DNA of 35,040 nt from an uncultured Lachnospiraceae bacterium (GTDB lineage Bacteria > Bacillota > Clostridia > Lachnospirales > Lachnospiraceae), in NCBI GenBank assembly GCA_947172705.1, contig CAMWCA010000036.1:1-35040 (forward strand), in the 5' to 3' direction. Shown here piece by piece: positions 1 to 9,200 of the stretch. How positions within the stretch are numbered: the first letter of the stretch is position 1; each line of letters opens with the position of its first letter. The position numbers were made by a program, and so were the translations under genes. A model generated the notes under the pieces. It did no database searches. It saw only the letters and a program-made list of their open reading frames with translations, and was not told where the DNA came from.

Positions 1-17
1 CCACGGATGGCGGAATC

Positions 18-49
18 AGGAGTATGCGGCATGGACGCCGCTATACTCC
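18..49. other. Imperfect hairpin in gene-free left edge
   Basis: An inverted repeat GGAGTAT-GCGGC / GCCGC-TATACTCC has a short loop and a one-base bulge; outer CACGG (2-6) can pair with CCGTG (53-57). A short T-run follows on the plus strand (61-64), so it could terminate a rightward transcript entering from outside the window. I see no credible gene in the rest of 1-256. Confidence 0.4.
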
Positions 50-256
50 GACCCGTGAAGTTTTAAATAACTTTCTCCATTCCGTTAGTGAAATCCAATT
101 TCGAGACTCGCGCTGAATCCATATGTAAAATTGTCAGCTGCGTTGGCTGTAGTCATATTGGCTGTGCGCTGTCGTGTCCTCCTCCCTCTCCCTTTTGCCT
201 GACATTGTATCCCGAACCCTGGCGTGGGTGTGAAATATCACTATCAGCACGACAGG

Positions 257-697
257 CTAGATTCCCTCATCGGCATAGTCCGAAGCACCGGTATTTTCCT
301 GGGAAAGACGGAATAAGCCTGTCATTTCCCGGCTGTCGGCGAGCAGGGTATTGAGATCGGTTTCAGAAAAAACGGAGTCTTCGGCTCTAAGGCATAATTC
401 CACAGCAGGAGCCAGATGAATGCCGTAAATAACAGAAATATTTGAGTTGTCCTGAGAAACTGCAACTGCCGTATGAAAAGGGCTGCCGCTTAAAATGTCA
501 CATAAGATAAGTATTTGCTGACATTGCTTCTGAACCAGAGTGGAAACGGCAGATTGAAGCTTTTCTTTCAGGAGCACTGTATTATCGCCGGGGAAATCAA
601 CGGAAAGAACTCGCTCTGATTCTCCTGCAAGGAGTGAAACAGCGCTGTGCATTCCGCTGGCAAAGGAGCCGTGCCCTGTAAAAATAATACCTGTCAT
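257..697 (-). CDS. PTS mannose/fructose/sorbose family EIIA
   Basis: Cytoplasmic EIIA of a mannose-family phosphotransferase system, which takes phosphate from HPr and passes it to EIIB. The 146-residue protein opens with the EIIA-Man pattern IIFTGHGSFA; His9 in GHG is the expected phosphorylation site, and DILSGSPF near residue 75 is another family signature. I start at the ATG at 697 because the family N-terminus begins there and AAAGGA lies 12 bases upstream; an in-frame ATG at 763 would add an atypical 22-residue extension. It is the last gene of a leftward IIB-IIC-IID-IIA operon, about 100 bases after IID. The substrate cannot be read from this subunit. Confidence 0.88.
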   Translation of the reverse strand: MTGIIFTGHGSFASGMHSAVSLLAGESERVLSVDFPGDNTVLLKEKLQSAVSTLVQKQCQQILILCDILSGSPFHTAVAVSQDNSNISVIYGIHLAPAVELCLRAEDSVFSETDLNTLLADSREMTGLFRLSQENTGASDYADEGI

Positions 698-799
698 AAT
701 GAATGTATGTCCTTTCAATAATAAAATTTGTACTGCGTGTTGATAAGGGGGAGGCAGGAGCACTGATGAGGGTGCGCCTGCCTTCTGCTATATAATAAT

Positions 800-1597
800 T
801 TAGAAGATGCCAAAGAAAGAGCCGATGACACAGAGGATGATGGTAATTGCGATCAACATGGTCGGTGATTTCTTTTTAGACCGGATCAGGTAAAAAATAA
901 ACATGGTGTACAGCATGGGCAGCAGATTGGGCATGATGGAGTCAAATACGTCAGTCTGCAGATTGACGGCTGCATCGCCTGAAGTAATCGTCAGGGCGGT
1001 GTTTAAAGTAACATAAGAAGCGATCAAACCACCGATTACCGTCATACCAAGGATACCTGCCGCGCGTGTGATTTTATCGCCGATCACACTGATTTTGTCC
1101 AGGATTCCAATTCCCAGCTTATAACCCATATGCAAAAATCCAAAGCGGATTGCAAATCCAAGAAGGTTAAAGGCAAGGAAGAAGAAAATAGAACCAAGAA
1201 TATTTCCATCCATTGCAAAGGAAATGCCGATACCGGCAAGGATGGGAATGGCAGTAAACCATACAAGGGAGTCGCCCAGCCCCGCAAGAGGTCCCATAAG
1301 CGCTACTTTAATCCCGTTGATCAATTCCTTCTTTTCCTTCCGCTCTTCCATAGCGGCACAAATTCCCATGATCAGTGTAATGGCATAGGAGTGAGAATTC
1401 ATAAAGGTGAGATGATTCAATTCGCGCTCTTTCTTTTCCTCCTCATCATCAGCGTAGATCTTATCGATAACCGGCTTCATGGAATAGGTGAAGCCCGTTG
1501 CCTGCATTCTTTCATAGTTAAAGGTGGTATTTAAAAGAATAGAGCGAAATCCTACTTTGTTCAAATCTTTTTTCGTTAAAGTTGTATTAGATGCCAT
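800..1597 (-). CDS. PTS mannose family EIID membrane subunit
   Basis: EIID subunit (265 residues) of the mannose-family sugar channel, which works with EIIC in the membrane. Family features are the N-terminal TLTKKDLNKVGFRS segment, the repeated MGPLAGLGDS motif near residue 112, and C-terminal hydrophobic segments ending in an ILCVIGSFFGIF tail. The start at 1597 is chosen because the family begins MASNTTLTKKD; it overlaps the end of the IIC gene by 11 bases, which suggests translational coupling. An upstream ATG at 1630 would place 11 extra residues inside IIC. Co-transcribed with IIB, IIC and IIA. Confidence 0.92.
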   Translation of the reverse strand: MASNTTLTKKDLNKVGFRSILLNTTFNYERMQATGFTYSMKPVIDKIYADDEEEKKERELNHLTFMNSHSYAITLIMGICAAMEERKEKKELINGIKVALMGPLAGLGDSLVWFTAIPILAGIGISFAMDGNILGSIFFFLAFNLLGFAIRFGFLHMGYKLGIGILDKISVIGDKITRAAGILGMTVIGGLIASYVTLNTALTITSGDAAVNLQTDVFDSIMPNLLPMLYTMFIFYLIRSKKKSPTMLIAITIILCVIGSFFGIF

Positions 1598-2366
1598 CTG
1601 TATAATCCTCGCTTTCTGTGGTGGTGGCAAGCGCTGTGGCTTTTTTGCCGGGAATCATGTAGTCATAAACTGCAATGCAGACTCCGATCACTGCAAGAGG
1701 CAGAATCGGAAGGGATAAATAGGTCACTAAAATAAAGCCCATTGCAAGGAAAATGATGTAATCCTTTTTAAACATGGTATTGAGCAGGATTGCAAATCCG
1801 ATTGCAGGCATCAGCCCTCCGGCAACGGAAAGCCCGTTGATCAGCCATTCGGGAAGAATGTTGACAATGACTTCCGCCTTATCGATACCAAGCCATATGG
1901 GCAGAAATGCCACGATTGCATAGCAGAAAAAGATTACAATGGAAGCTTTTAACTGGATCAGATCAAACTGTTTGGATTTTCCCTGTTTGATATATTTGGT
2001 AGCAGATGTATTAAAGTATGAAAATCCGGTATACATCAGGATAACGATTCCCTGCATTAATACGGCAAATGGAACACCGAAGCCGATGGCAACATCTGCG
2101 CCTTTTCCACTGGCAATGCCAAAGACAACGCCGATTACGGTAGCGATAACCATATTTGGGGGAACCGCTCCGCCGATGGGCATCAGACCCATCCACATCA
2201 TTTCAAATGTGGCGCCTATGATGAGGCCTGTCTTAACGTCGCCCATGACAAGTCCAATGATCGTTCCTAAGATAAGAGGACGATAGGTCTGAAATACTTC
2301 CATGTAACAGTCGATTCCGACCAGTCCGGTGATAATTGTGATAATGATAATTTGTGCAAATGACAT
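1587..2366 (-). CDS. PTS mannose family EIIC membrane subunit
   Basis: EIIC subunit (259 residues), the substrate-translocating membrane component of a mannose/sorbose-family PTS. The protein is almost wholly hydrophobic, with several predicted membrane helices. It contains the family motif GATFEMMWMGLMPIGGAVPPN (here interrupted by this description: GATFEM at about 52, then PIGGAVPP at about 63). A short charged tail ends the protein. The gene lies 20 bases after IIB and overlaps IID. Known family members import mannose, fructose, sorbose, N-acetylgalactosamine or glycosylated amino acids; the divergent SIS-domain gene hints at an amino-sugar or Amadori-type substrate, which is inference. 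Confidence 0.93.
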   Translation of the reverse strand: MSFAQIIIITIITGLVGIDCYMEVFQTYRPLILGTIIGLVMGDVKTGLIIGATFEMMWMGLMPIGGAVPPNMVIATVIGVVFGIASGKGADVAIGFGVPFAVLMQGIVILMYTGFSYFNTSATKYIKQGKSKQFDLIQLKASIVIFFCYAIVAFLPIWLGIDKAEVIVNILPEWLINGLSVAGGLMPAIGFAILLNTMFKKDYIIFLAMGFILVTYLSLPILPLAVIGVCIAVYDYMIPGKKATALATTTESEDYTDGI

Positions 2367-2386
2367 TTGTTTCTCCCTCCCTGGTG

Positions 2387-2866
2387 TTATAGAAGCGCCG
2401 CCATATCAATAGAATGATCTTTGGGGAGCATTCTATACTCTACGGTCACGCCTTTGTCAATAAGTTCCTTCATAGCTGCAATTTCCTCCGGATTTGCATA
2501 TACGGTTCTCTGCAGCTTTTTCTTTCCTTCCTCATCGTGCATATTTCCGATATTAACGGTTGTAATAGGAACATTTCCTGCAACCAGCTTCGCCACCTGG
2601 ATCGGCGTGCGGCAGATAATAGCAATTTTTTGCGAAGGACTGGCTTTATAGATAATGTCGATGGTCTTTTGTATGGTGAAGAATCTGATCTGCATATTGC
2701 CTGCAGCCAGCTTCAATAATGTCTGCTGCATGGAATCCTCTGCAACTTCATCATCCGCAACGATACAAAGGTTGGCATTATAGGTTTTGAGCCAGTTAGT
2801 GGCAACCTGGCCGTGTATCAGGCGGTTGTCCACTCTCGTTAAAACAATGTTAGGTATATTCTCCAT
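2387..2866 (-). CDS. PTS mannose family EIIB
   Basis: Cytoplasmic EIIB (159 residues), which phosphorylates the incoming sugar. The N-terminal motif LTRVDNRLIHGQV contains the phosphoryl-accepting histidine (His18), typical of the EIIB-Sor/Man family, and the domain continues to the usual length of about 160 residues. The ATG at 2866 has AAGGAGGG about 10 bases upstream. It is the first gene of the leftward PTS operon, read from the promoter at 2917-2945. Confidence 0.93.
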   Translation of the reverse strand: MENIPNIVLTRVDNRLIHGQVATNWLKTYNANLCIVADDEVAEDSMQQTLLKLAAGNMQIRFFTIQKTIDIIYKASPSQKIAIICRTPIQVAKLVAGNVPITTVNIGNMHDEEGKKKLQRTVYANPEEIAAMKELIDKGVTVEYRMLPKDHSIDMAALL

Positions 2867-2889
2867 GTGACAGTAACCCTCCTTAAATA

Positions 2890-2901
2890 ATCATGACGTC
2901 C
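2890..2901. promoter_or_regulatory. Candidate GntR operator, copy 1
   Basis: The 12-mer ATCATGACGTCC, with palindromic core GACGTC, lies just downstream of the expected start of the leftward PTS transcript. An identical 12-mer occurs at 3016-3027 at the start of the divergent transcript. The linked HutC-type regulator at 4207-4923 is the obvious candidate binder. Confidence 0.6.
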
Positions 2902-2916
2902 GTACCTCTTAAGTGG

Positions 2917-2945
2917 AGAATAACATAATACGTCCGATGTGTCAA
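2917..2945 (-). promoter_or_regulatory. Promoter of the PTS operon
   Basis: On the minus strand, TTGACA (2940-2945) and TATTCT (2917-2922) are separated by exactly 17 bases, giving an expected start near 2910. Confidence 0.72.
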
Positions 2946-2980
2946 TAATGAAATAAAAAAATAAACTTTTATTGTACATA

Positions 2981-3009
2981 TTGACAAAAAACAATGCGTA
3001 TAATACAAT
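2981..3009 (+). promoter_or_regulatory. Promoter of the SIS-domain/GntR genes
   Basis: TTGACA (2981-2986) and TACAAT (3004-3009) have a 17-base spacer. The expected transcript start is near 3016, which falls on the repeated ATCATGACGTCC element. Confidence 0.78.
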
Positions 3010-3015
3010 ATAAAC

Positions 3016-3027
3016 ATCATGACGTCC
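3016..3027. promoter_or_regulatory. Candidate GntR operator, copy 2
   Basis: Second exact copy of ATCATGACGTCC, in the same orientation as copy 1 and sitting on the expected start site of the SIS-domain gene. The position fits repression by blocking polymerase. Confidence 0.6.
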
Positions 3028-3051
3028 TAATCAAAATAAAGGAGCACAATT

Positions 3052-4185
3052 ATGGCAGAAAAAAAATTATTAATGGATGAATACGTGCAGGCTGCGCCGA
3101 TACAGGCGTTAAAAAACATTGAAAATTCTTATGAACTGACAAAGCCCATGGTTGACATGTATATAGAGGGAAAATATACATCTGTCTGTATTGTGGCTTC
3201 CGGCTCAAGCCGAAACGGGACGGAAGCTGCGCTGGATTTTATGAGAAGATACATGGGAGTTTCAGTGGAAGCAATGACGCCGTTTACCTTCACCCACTAT
3301 AACCATGACTTGGTAAAAGACTATTTTACCGTTGTGGTTTCCCAAAGCGGAGCCAGCACCAACAGCATTGACGCATTAAAGAAGCTGAAAGAACTGGGAA
3401 AGCCGGCGATAGGCCTTACGGCAAACGTTGAAAATGATTTTAAAGATTATGCGGATGTGGAAATTGATTATGGGGTGGTAGAAGAAAAAGAGCCTTATGT
3501 TACAAAAGGGGTAACCCTGCTGGCATTGTTTTTTATGCTTTTTGCCCTGGAAGCAGGAAAAAGAACCGGTTATATTTCAAATGAAAAGTATGAGGAAGAA
3601 AAAAGTCAGCTGAGGAAAGCCTTTGATACTTATCAAATGGTGCTTGCAGCTTTGCCGGATTTTATCCATAAGCACATAAAGGAATTCAGTTCCTTGCAGA
3701 AAACCTTTTTATGTGGGGCAGGGGGCGCATACGGCGCGGTGTGCGAGGGGGCTCTGAAGGCAAGCGAGTTATTGAAGGTTCTGGCGGTTCCGTTGGAAAC
3801 GGAGGAATACATTCATGGATATAACTATCAGCTGGCGCCGGAGCATACGGTATTTTTCCTTGACACAGAGGTGGAAACCTCAAAACGGGTAAGAGATATC
3901 TATCACGCTACCCGGAAGGTGACGGACAGGGCATACATGCTTACAGCTTTTGGCGGTCTTGAGCAGGATGGAAATGTTTTAACGGTGGAGAATGATGTGG
4001 AACAGTCGGTATCCTCAATTTACTGCTTGCCATTTTTCCAAATAATAGTATATACTATTACTGTATATTTGGATTGTCTGGAGCAACACCCTCTTTTGAA
4101 GGAGTTTAATATGGTGGTTTCCTCTAAATCTGATAAATATGCGAAAGATTATATTCGAAGATTAAACTGTGAATTTGAACAGTAG
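3052..4185 (+). CDS. SIS-domain sugar-phosphate isomerase/deglycase
   Basis: Protein of 377 residues with two tandem SIS (sugar isomerase) domains, as in the isomerase half of GlmS and in the fructosamine-6-phosphate deglycases FrlB/GfrF. Domain 1 has VASGSSRNG (about 49-57) and VVSQSGAST (about 94-102); domain 2 has CGAGGAYGAVCEGALKASE (about 221-239) and an EEYIHGYNYQL segment where GlmS-type enzymes carry E-x-x-HGP. AAAGGAG lies just before the ATG. Divergence from a mannose-family PTS suggests it acts on the phosphorylated sugar delivered by that PTS, converting an amino-sugar phosphate or cleaving an Amadori adduct. Reaction and substrate are inference; the fold is clear. Confidence 0.83.
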   Translation: MAEKKLLMDEYVQAAPIQALKNIENSYELTKPMVDMYIEGKYTSVCIVASGSSRNGTEAALDFMRRYMGVSVEAMTPFTFTHYNHDLVKDYFTVVVSQSGASTNSIDALKKLKELGKPAIGLTANVENDFKDYADVEIDYGVVEEKEPYVTKGVTLLALFFMLFALEAGKRTGYISNEKYEEEKSQLRKAFDTYQMVLAALPDFIHKHIKEFSSLQKTFLCGAGGAYGAVCEGALKASELLKVLAVPLETEEYIHGYNYQLAPEHTVFFLDTEVETSKRVRDIYHATRKVTDRAYMLTAFGGLEQDGNVLTVENDVEQSVSSIYCLPFFQIIVYTITVYLDCLEQHPLLKEFNMVVSSKSDKYAKDYIRRLNCEFEQ

Positions 4186-4206
4186 AAGAAAATCTGGGGA
4201 GAAACT

Positions 4207-4923
4207 ATGTTGGGAAAGATACCGTTATACCAACAGCTGATAGAAGAGCTTGTAAAGTATATTTCAGATGAAAAGCTGCTTCCGGGGGATCAGATCATGA
4301 CAGAACCAGAGATCAGCCGGAGGTATGGTGTAAGCAGAGCTACGGTTCGGCAGGCGATCCAGGAGTTGGTAAATGCCGGTGTGCTGGTGAAACTTCATGG
4401 AAAAGGAACTTTTATTGCAGAACCTAAGGTTAAGATGAATGTTACCACCTTTGGCAGCTTTAGCACCATGGCGGAAGAGCAGGGATTTACCCCGTCAACC
4501 AAAATACTGTGTTTTCAGGAAATGATGGAACCAACGGACAAGGTGAGAAAGCGGCTTCTGCTGGAAGCAGGTGAAAGCGTCATTTACCTGAATCGTCTCC
4601 GGTATTTGGACGGAAATCCGGCGCTCATAGAGAAAACCTATCTTCCTAAAAGATTGTTTCCAAGCTTTGACCTCATGAAGGTTGAAAAGTCGGGGCTGTA
4701 TAATTTCTTTAAGGAATGGGGAATAAAAAGCCTGAAAGGTTCAGAGAGATTTACCGCATGCATACCCACCGAGGAAGAAAAGAAGGCTTTGGAAATTTTA
4801 GACTCTGATCCATGCATCAGGGTACGCCGGATTATGAATTATCAGGAAACACCGGTTGAATATACGGTATGTATATTTAAAAATAAAACGTTACAGTTTG
4901 AATCGGAAATAGAAGTGCAGTAA
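4207..4923 (+). CDS. GntR/HutC-family transcriptional regulator
   Basis: Regulator of 238 residues with an N-terminal winged helix (about 5-73) containing MTEPEISRRYGVSRATVRQA and the wing LHGKGTFI, followed by a UTRA effector-binding domain (about 95-235). This is the HutC subfamily, whose members typically sense a phosphorylated sugar or amino sugar. It starts 21 bases after the SIS-domain gene with GGGGAGAA before the ATG, so the two are probably co-transcribed. The likely targets are the two ATCATGACGTCC sites between this transcript and the PTS operon. Confidence 0.9.
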   Translation: MLGKIPLYQQLIEELVKYISDEKLLPGDQIMTEPEISRRYGVSRATVRQAIQELVNAGVLVKLHGKGTFIAEPKVKMNVTTFGSFSTMAEEQGFTPSTKILCFQEMMEPTDKVRKRLLLEAGESVIYLNRLRYLDGNPALIEKTYLPKRLFPSFDLMKVEKSGLYNFFKEWGIKSLKGSERFTACIPTEEEKKALEILDSDPCIRVRRIMNYQETPVEYTVCIFKNKTLQFESEIEVQ

Positions 4924-4930
4924 TATTGTG

Positions 4931-4972
4931 ATTTCAAGGGCGGATCGTGTCAACGGATCTGCCTTTTGAAAT
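4931..4972. terminator. Hairpin terminator after the GntR gene
   Basis: Arms ATTTCAAGGGCGGATC and GATCTGCCTTTTGAAAT pair over about 16 bases with one bulge around a short loop. There is no strong T-run, so termination efficiency is uncertain. Confidence 0.55.
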
Positions 4973-4978
4973 TTATCA

Positions 4979-5007
4979 TTGAAGATGAAAATGCCCTGTG
5001 CTATAAT
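4979..5007 (+). promoter_or_regulatory. carAB promoter
   Basis: TTGAAG (4979-4984), a 17-base spacer and a perfect TATAAT (5002-5007). The leader to the carA start is only about 40 bases, leaving no room for a PyrR-type attenuator. Confidence 0.78.
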
Positions 5008-5053
5008 GAGTCGATTATGTAAATGAATACAAGGGAAAGGGAGCAGAGATTAC

Positions 5054-6262
5054 ATGAAAGCATTTCTAATTCTGGAAGACGGCACTGTTTTTACAGGCAT
5101 ACATATTGGCGCCGACAAAGAAATCATCAGTGAAATCGTATTTAACACTTCCATGGCAGGGTATCTGGAGGTGCTGACCGATCCCTCCTATGCAGGACAG
5201 GCGGTATGTATGACCTATCCTCTGATCGGCAATTACGGGGTCTGCCAGGAGGATATGGAGTCGCAAAAAGGGTGGCCGGATGGCTTTATCGTAAAAGAGT
5301 TGTCGCGGATGCCAAGCAATTTTCGAAAAGATCTTACACTTCAGGAATTTCTCATTCGCCAGAATATCCCGGGAATCGCCGGCATTGATACCCGTTCGCT
5401 GACCAAGATCCTTCGTGAAAAAGGTACCATGAACGGTATGCTCACCTCTGACGAGCACTATGATCTAAACACAATTCTTCCTAAATTGAAAGCATATACC
5501 ACCGGAAAAGTGGTGGAAAAAGTGACCTGTTCCCAGCCATATGAAATTAAAGGGGCAAAAGCCCTTGCAGATAACGGACCTCTCTCTGGCAGCGCCAGAT
5601 TTGATCCCAATGCCTACGCCAAAGGTAAAAGGGAAATGCGCCCAAGCCTTGTGAAAAAACTGAACGGGGCAGGCAAAAGAGTGGCGCTTCTGGACTTCGG
5701 CGCAAAGGGCAACATTGCATTATCCCTTGCCCAAAGAGGCTGCGATGTGACGGTTTATCCGGCGCTGACCAAAGCGGAGGAGATCGTTGCAGGGGGATAT
5801 GACGGCATTATGCTCAGCAATGGTCCCGGCGATCCCAAGGAATGCGGGAGTATCATTGCAGAGATCAAAAAGCTTTATGATACAGATATTCCAATTTTTG
5901 CCATATGCCTGGGGCATCAGCTGATGGCGCTTGCCACAGGGGCGGATACCTTTAAAATGAAATACGGGCACAGAGGCGGGAATCATCCGGTAAAGGATCT
6001 GACGACCGGCCGCGTATATATTTCCTCTCAGAACCACGGTTATGTGGTGGATACGGAGAAGCTTGATCCTGGGGTGGCAAAGCCTGCATTTGTGAATGTG
6101 AACGACGGCACCAACGAAGGGCTTATCTATACCGGTAAAAAAATATTTACCGTTCAGTTTCACCCGGAGGCGTGCCCGGGACCGCAGGACTCTGGATACC
6201 TTTTTGACCGTTTTATTGAGATGATGGAGAAAACGCTCCGGAATGGAGGAAACAATGCCTAA
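5054..6262 (+). CDS. carA: Carbamoyl-phosphate synthase small subunit
   Basis: Glutaminase subunit (402 residues) that hydrolyses glutamine and channels ammonia to CarB for carbamoyl phosphate, precursor of pyrimidines and arginine. The N-terminal CarA domain spans about 1-155. The class I glutamine amidotransferase domain (about 208-395) has the oxyanion region SNGPGDPKE, nucleophile Cys285 in AICLGHQ, and the His370/Glu372 pair in FHPE. Between the domains lies a stretch (about 165-200) longer than in E. coli CarA (about 380 residues). AAAGGGAG precedes the ATG. The stop overlaps the carB start by 8 bases, so the two are coupled. No pyrimidine or arginine genes flank the pair. Confidence 0.97.
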   Translation: MKAFLILEDGTVFTGIHIGADKEIISEIVFNTSMAGYLEVLTDPSYAGQAVCMTYPLIGNYGVCQEDMESQKGWPDGFIVKELSRMPSNFRKDLTLQEFLIRQNIPGIAGIDTRSLTKILREKGTMNGMLTSDEHYDLNTILPKLKAYTTGKVVEKVTCSQPYEIKGAKALADNGPLSGSARFDPNAYAKGKREMRPSLVKKLNGAGKRVALLDFGAKGNIALSLAQRGCDVTVYPALTKAEEIVAGGYDGIMLSNGPGDPKECGSIIAEIKKLYDTDIPIFAICLGHQLMALATGADTFKMKYGHRGGNHPVKDLTTGRVYISSQNHGYVVDTEKLDPGVAKPAFVNVNDGTNEGLIYTGKKIFTVQFHPEACPGPQDSGYLFDRFIEMMEKTLRNGGNNA

Positions 6263-9200
6263 AAATCCTAATGTGAAAAGAGTTATGGTGATCGGCTCCG
6301 GTCCTATTGTGATCGGGCAGGCGGCGGAATTTGATTATGCGGGCACCCAGGCATGCCGTTCCCTGAAGGAAGAGGGAGTGGAAGTTATTCTGGTGAATTC
6401 CAATCCTGCAACCATTATGACCGATAAGAATATTGCGGATAAGGTGTATATTGAACCCCTTACCGTTAAGGTCCTGGAACAGATCATTGAAAAAGAAAAA
6501 CCGGACAGCATTCTGCCCACCCTGGGAGGGCAGGCAGGGCTGAATCTGGGAATGGAACTGGAGGAATCGGGCTTTCTGGCTGCTCATAATGTAAAGCTTT
6601 TGGGCACTACGGCGGCAACCATTAAAAAGGCGGAGGATCGGCAGGAATTTAAGGATACCATGGAAAAGATCGGGGAACCCTGCGCCGCATCCAAAGTGGT
6701 GGAGACGGTGGAAGACGGCGTGGCGTTTACCAATACCATCGGCTATCCGGTGGTGCTTCGCCCTGCTTATACCCTGGGAGGCTCCGGTGGCGGAATTGCC
6801 CATAATCAGGAGGAGCTGGAAAGCATTCTGGAAAACGGTCTGCGTCTTTCCCGGGTGGGACAGGTTCTGGTGGAACGCTGTATCGCAGGCTGGAAGGAGA
6901 TCGAATATGAGGTGATGCGGGACAGTGCGGGAAACTGCATTACCGTATGTAATATGGAAAACATCGATCCGGTAGGGGTGCATACGGGAGACAGTATTGT
7001 GGTAGCGCCTTCCCAGACTCTTGGGGACAAGGAATACCAGATGCTGCGCACCTCGGCATTGAATATCATCAGCGAGCTGGAGATCACGGGAGGCTGTAAT
7101 GTGCAGTTTGCGCTGCATCCCACCAGCTTTGAGTACTGTGTGATCGAGGTGAATCCCCGTGTCAGCCGTTCCTCGGCGCTGGCAAGTAAGGCGACCGGCT
7201 ATCCGATCGCAAAGGTGGCGGCGAAAATCGCATTGGGTTACACACTGGACGAGATCAAAAATGCCATTACAGGGAAAACCTATGCCAGCTTTGAACCCAC
7301 CTTGGACTATTGTGTGGTAAAGCTTCCCAGGCTTCCTTTTGATAAGTTTATCACCGCCAAGAGAACCCTCACCACCCAGATGAAGGCAACGGGAGAGGTG
7401 ATGAGCATCTGCGATAATTTTGAAGGGGCGTTGATGAAGGCGATCCGTTCCCTGGAACAGCATGTGGACTGCCTGCTCAGTTATGATTTCAGTGAGCTTA
7501 CCCTGGAAGAATTGAAGGAAAGACTTAAGATAGTGGACGATCAGCGGATTTATGTGATTGCTGAGGCATTGAGAAAAGGGATGGATTATGATACTATCCA
7601 TGAGATCACCATGATCGACCACTGGTTTATCGATAAGATCGCCGTTTTGGTGGAAATGGAACAGAGCCTGAAGCGGGAACCGCTTACCCTGGAATTGTTG
7701 AAAGAGGCAAAACGGATGGAATTCCCGGATCAGGTGATCGGCAGGCTGACGGGGATTCCGGAAGAGAAGATCAGGGATATGCGTTATGAGAACGGCATTA
7801 TTGCCGCCTATAAGATGGTAGATACCTGTGCGGCGGAATTCGAGGCGGCGACCCCCTATTATTATTCCGTGTACGGCGGTGAAAATGAGGCGGTCAAAAC
7901 CAACCCGCCTAAAAAGGTGCTGGTGCTTGGCTCCGGTCCTATCAGGATCGGTCAGGGAATAGAGTTTGACTATTGTTCCGTCCACGCCACCTGGGCTTTT
8001 TCCAAAGCAGGGTTTGAAACCATTATTGTCAATAATAATCCGGAAACGGTGAGTACGGATTTTGACATTGCGGATAAGTTGTACTTTGAGCCCCTTACGC
8101 CGGAGGATGTGGAGAGCATTGTCCGTCTGGAGAAACCTGACGGGGCGGTGGTTCAGTTTGGCGGACAGACGGCGATCAAGCTGACGGAAAGCCTGATGAA
8201 AATGGGAGTGCCCATTCTGGGTACCAAGGCGGAGGATGTGGACGCGGCGGAGGATCGGGAGCTTTTTGACCGAATTCTGGAAGAAACGGAGATTCCCAGG
8301 GCGGCGGGAGGAACCGTTTATACGGCGAAGGAGGCAAAGGAGGTTGCCAACAGGCTGGGCTATCCTGTGCTGGTAAGACCCTCCTATGTGCTTGGCGGTC
8401 AGGGAATGCAGATCGCCATTTCCGATGAGGAAATAGAAGAATTTATGGGAATTATCAATCGGATCGCTCAGGATCATCCTATTTTGGTGGATAAGTATCT
8501 TCAGGGAAAGGAGATCGAGGTGGATGCGGTCTGCGACGGAACCGACATTCTGATACCGGGCATTATGGAACACATCGAGAGAACAGGAGTCCACTCTGGG
8601 GACAGTATTTCCGTCTATCCGGCGCCTACGATTTCAGATACAGTGAAAGAAAAGATCGCAGAGTATACCAGGCGGCTTGCCAGAGCGCTTCATGTAAAGG
8701 GACTGATCAATATACAGTTTATCGCCATCGGGGAAGATGTGTATGTGATCGAGGTCAATCCCCGTTCTTCCCGGACAGTGCCTTATATCAGCAAGGTGAC
8801 GGGAATTCCCATTGTAGATCTTGCCACGGAGGTGATCATTGGCAAAACCATCAGGGAGCTGGGATACCAGCCGGGGCTCCAGCCGGAGGCGGAATATTTT
8901 GCGGTTAAAATGCCGGTATTTTCCTTTGAGAAGATCAGAGGGGCGGAGATCAGCTTAGGACCTGAGATGAAATCCACAGGAGAGTGCCTGGGAATCGCCA
9001 GAACCTTTCAGGAAGCCCTTTATAAAGCGTTTTTGGGAGCGGGAGTGGATCTGCCCAAACATAAGCAGATGATCATTACCGTTAAGGATGCGGATAAGGG
9101 AGAGGCGGTAGAGATCGGGCGGAGATTCGAAAAGCTGGGTTATACCATTTACGCTACCAGAAGTACGGCGGCGGCGCTGAATGAGGCGGGCGTAAAGGCG

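Noticed and set aside
1..256. A tRNA or CRISPR remnant at the left edge
   Set aside because: No cloverleaf with a T-loop is found, and there are no regularly spaced repeats; only a bulged hairpin is present.
88..354. An 88-codon frame at the left edge
   Set aside because: It is Cys/Pro-rich with no homology pattern and overlaps the end of the EIIA gene on the other strand.
6213..8594. A 793-codon open frame antisense to carA/carB
   Set aside because: It is a codon-bias shadow of carB: His/Arg/Leu-rich composition, no family motif and no ribosome site, while carB on the other strand is complete.
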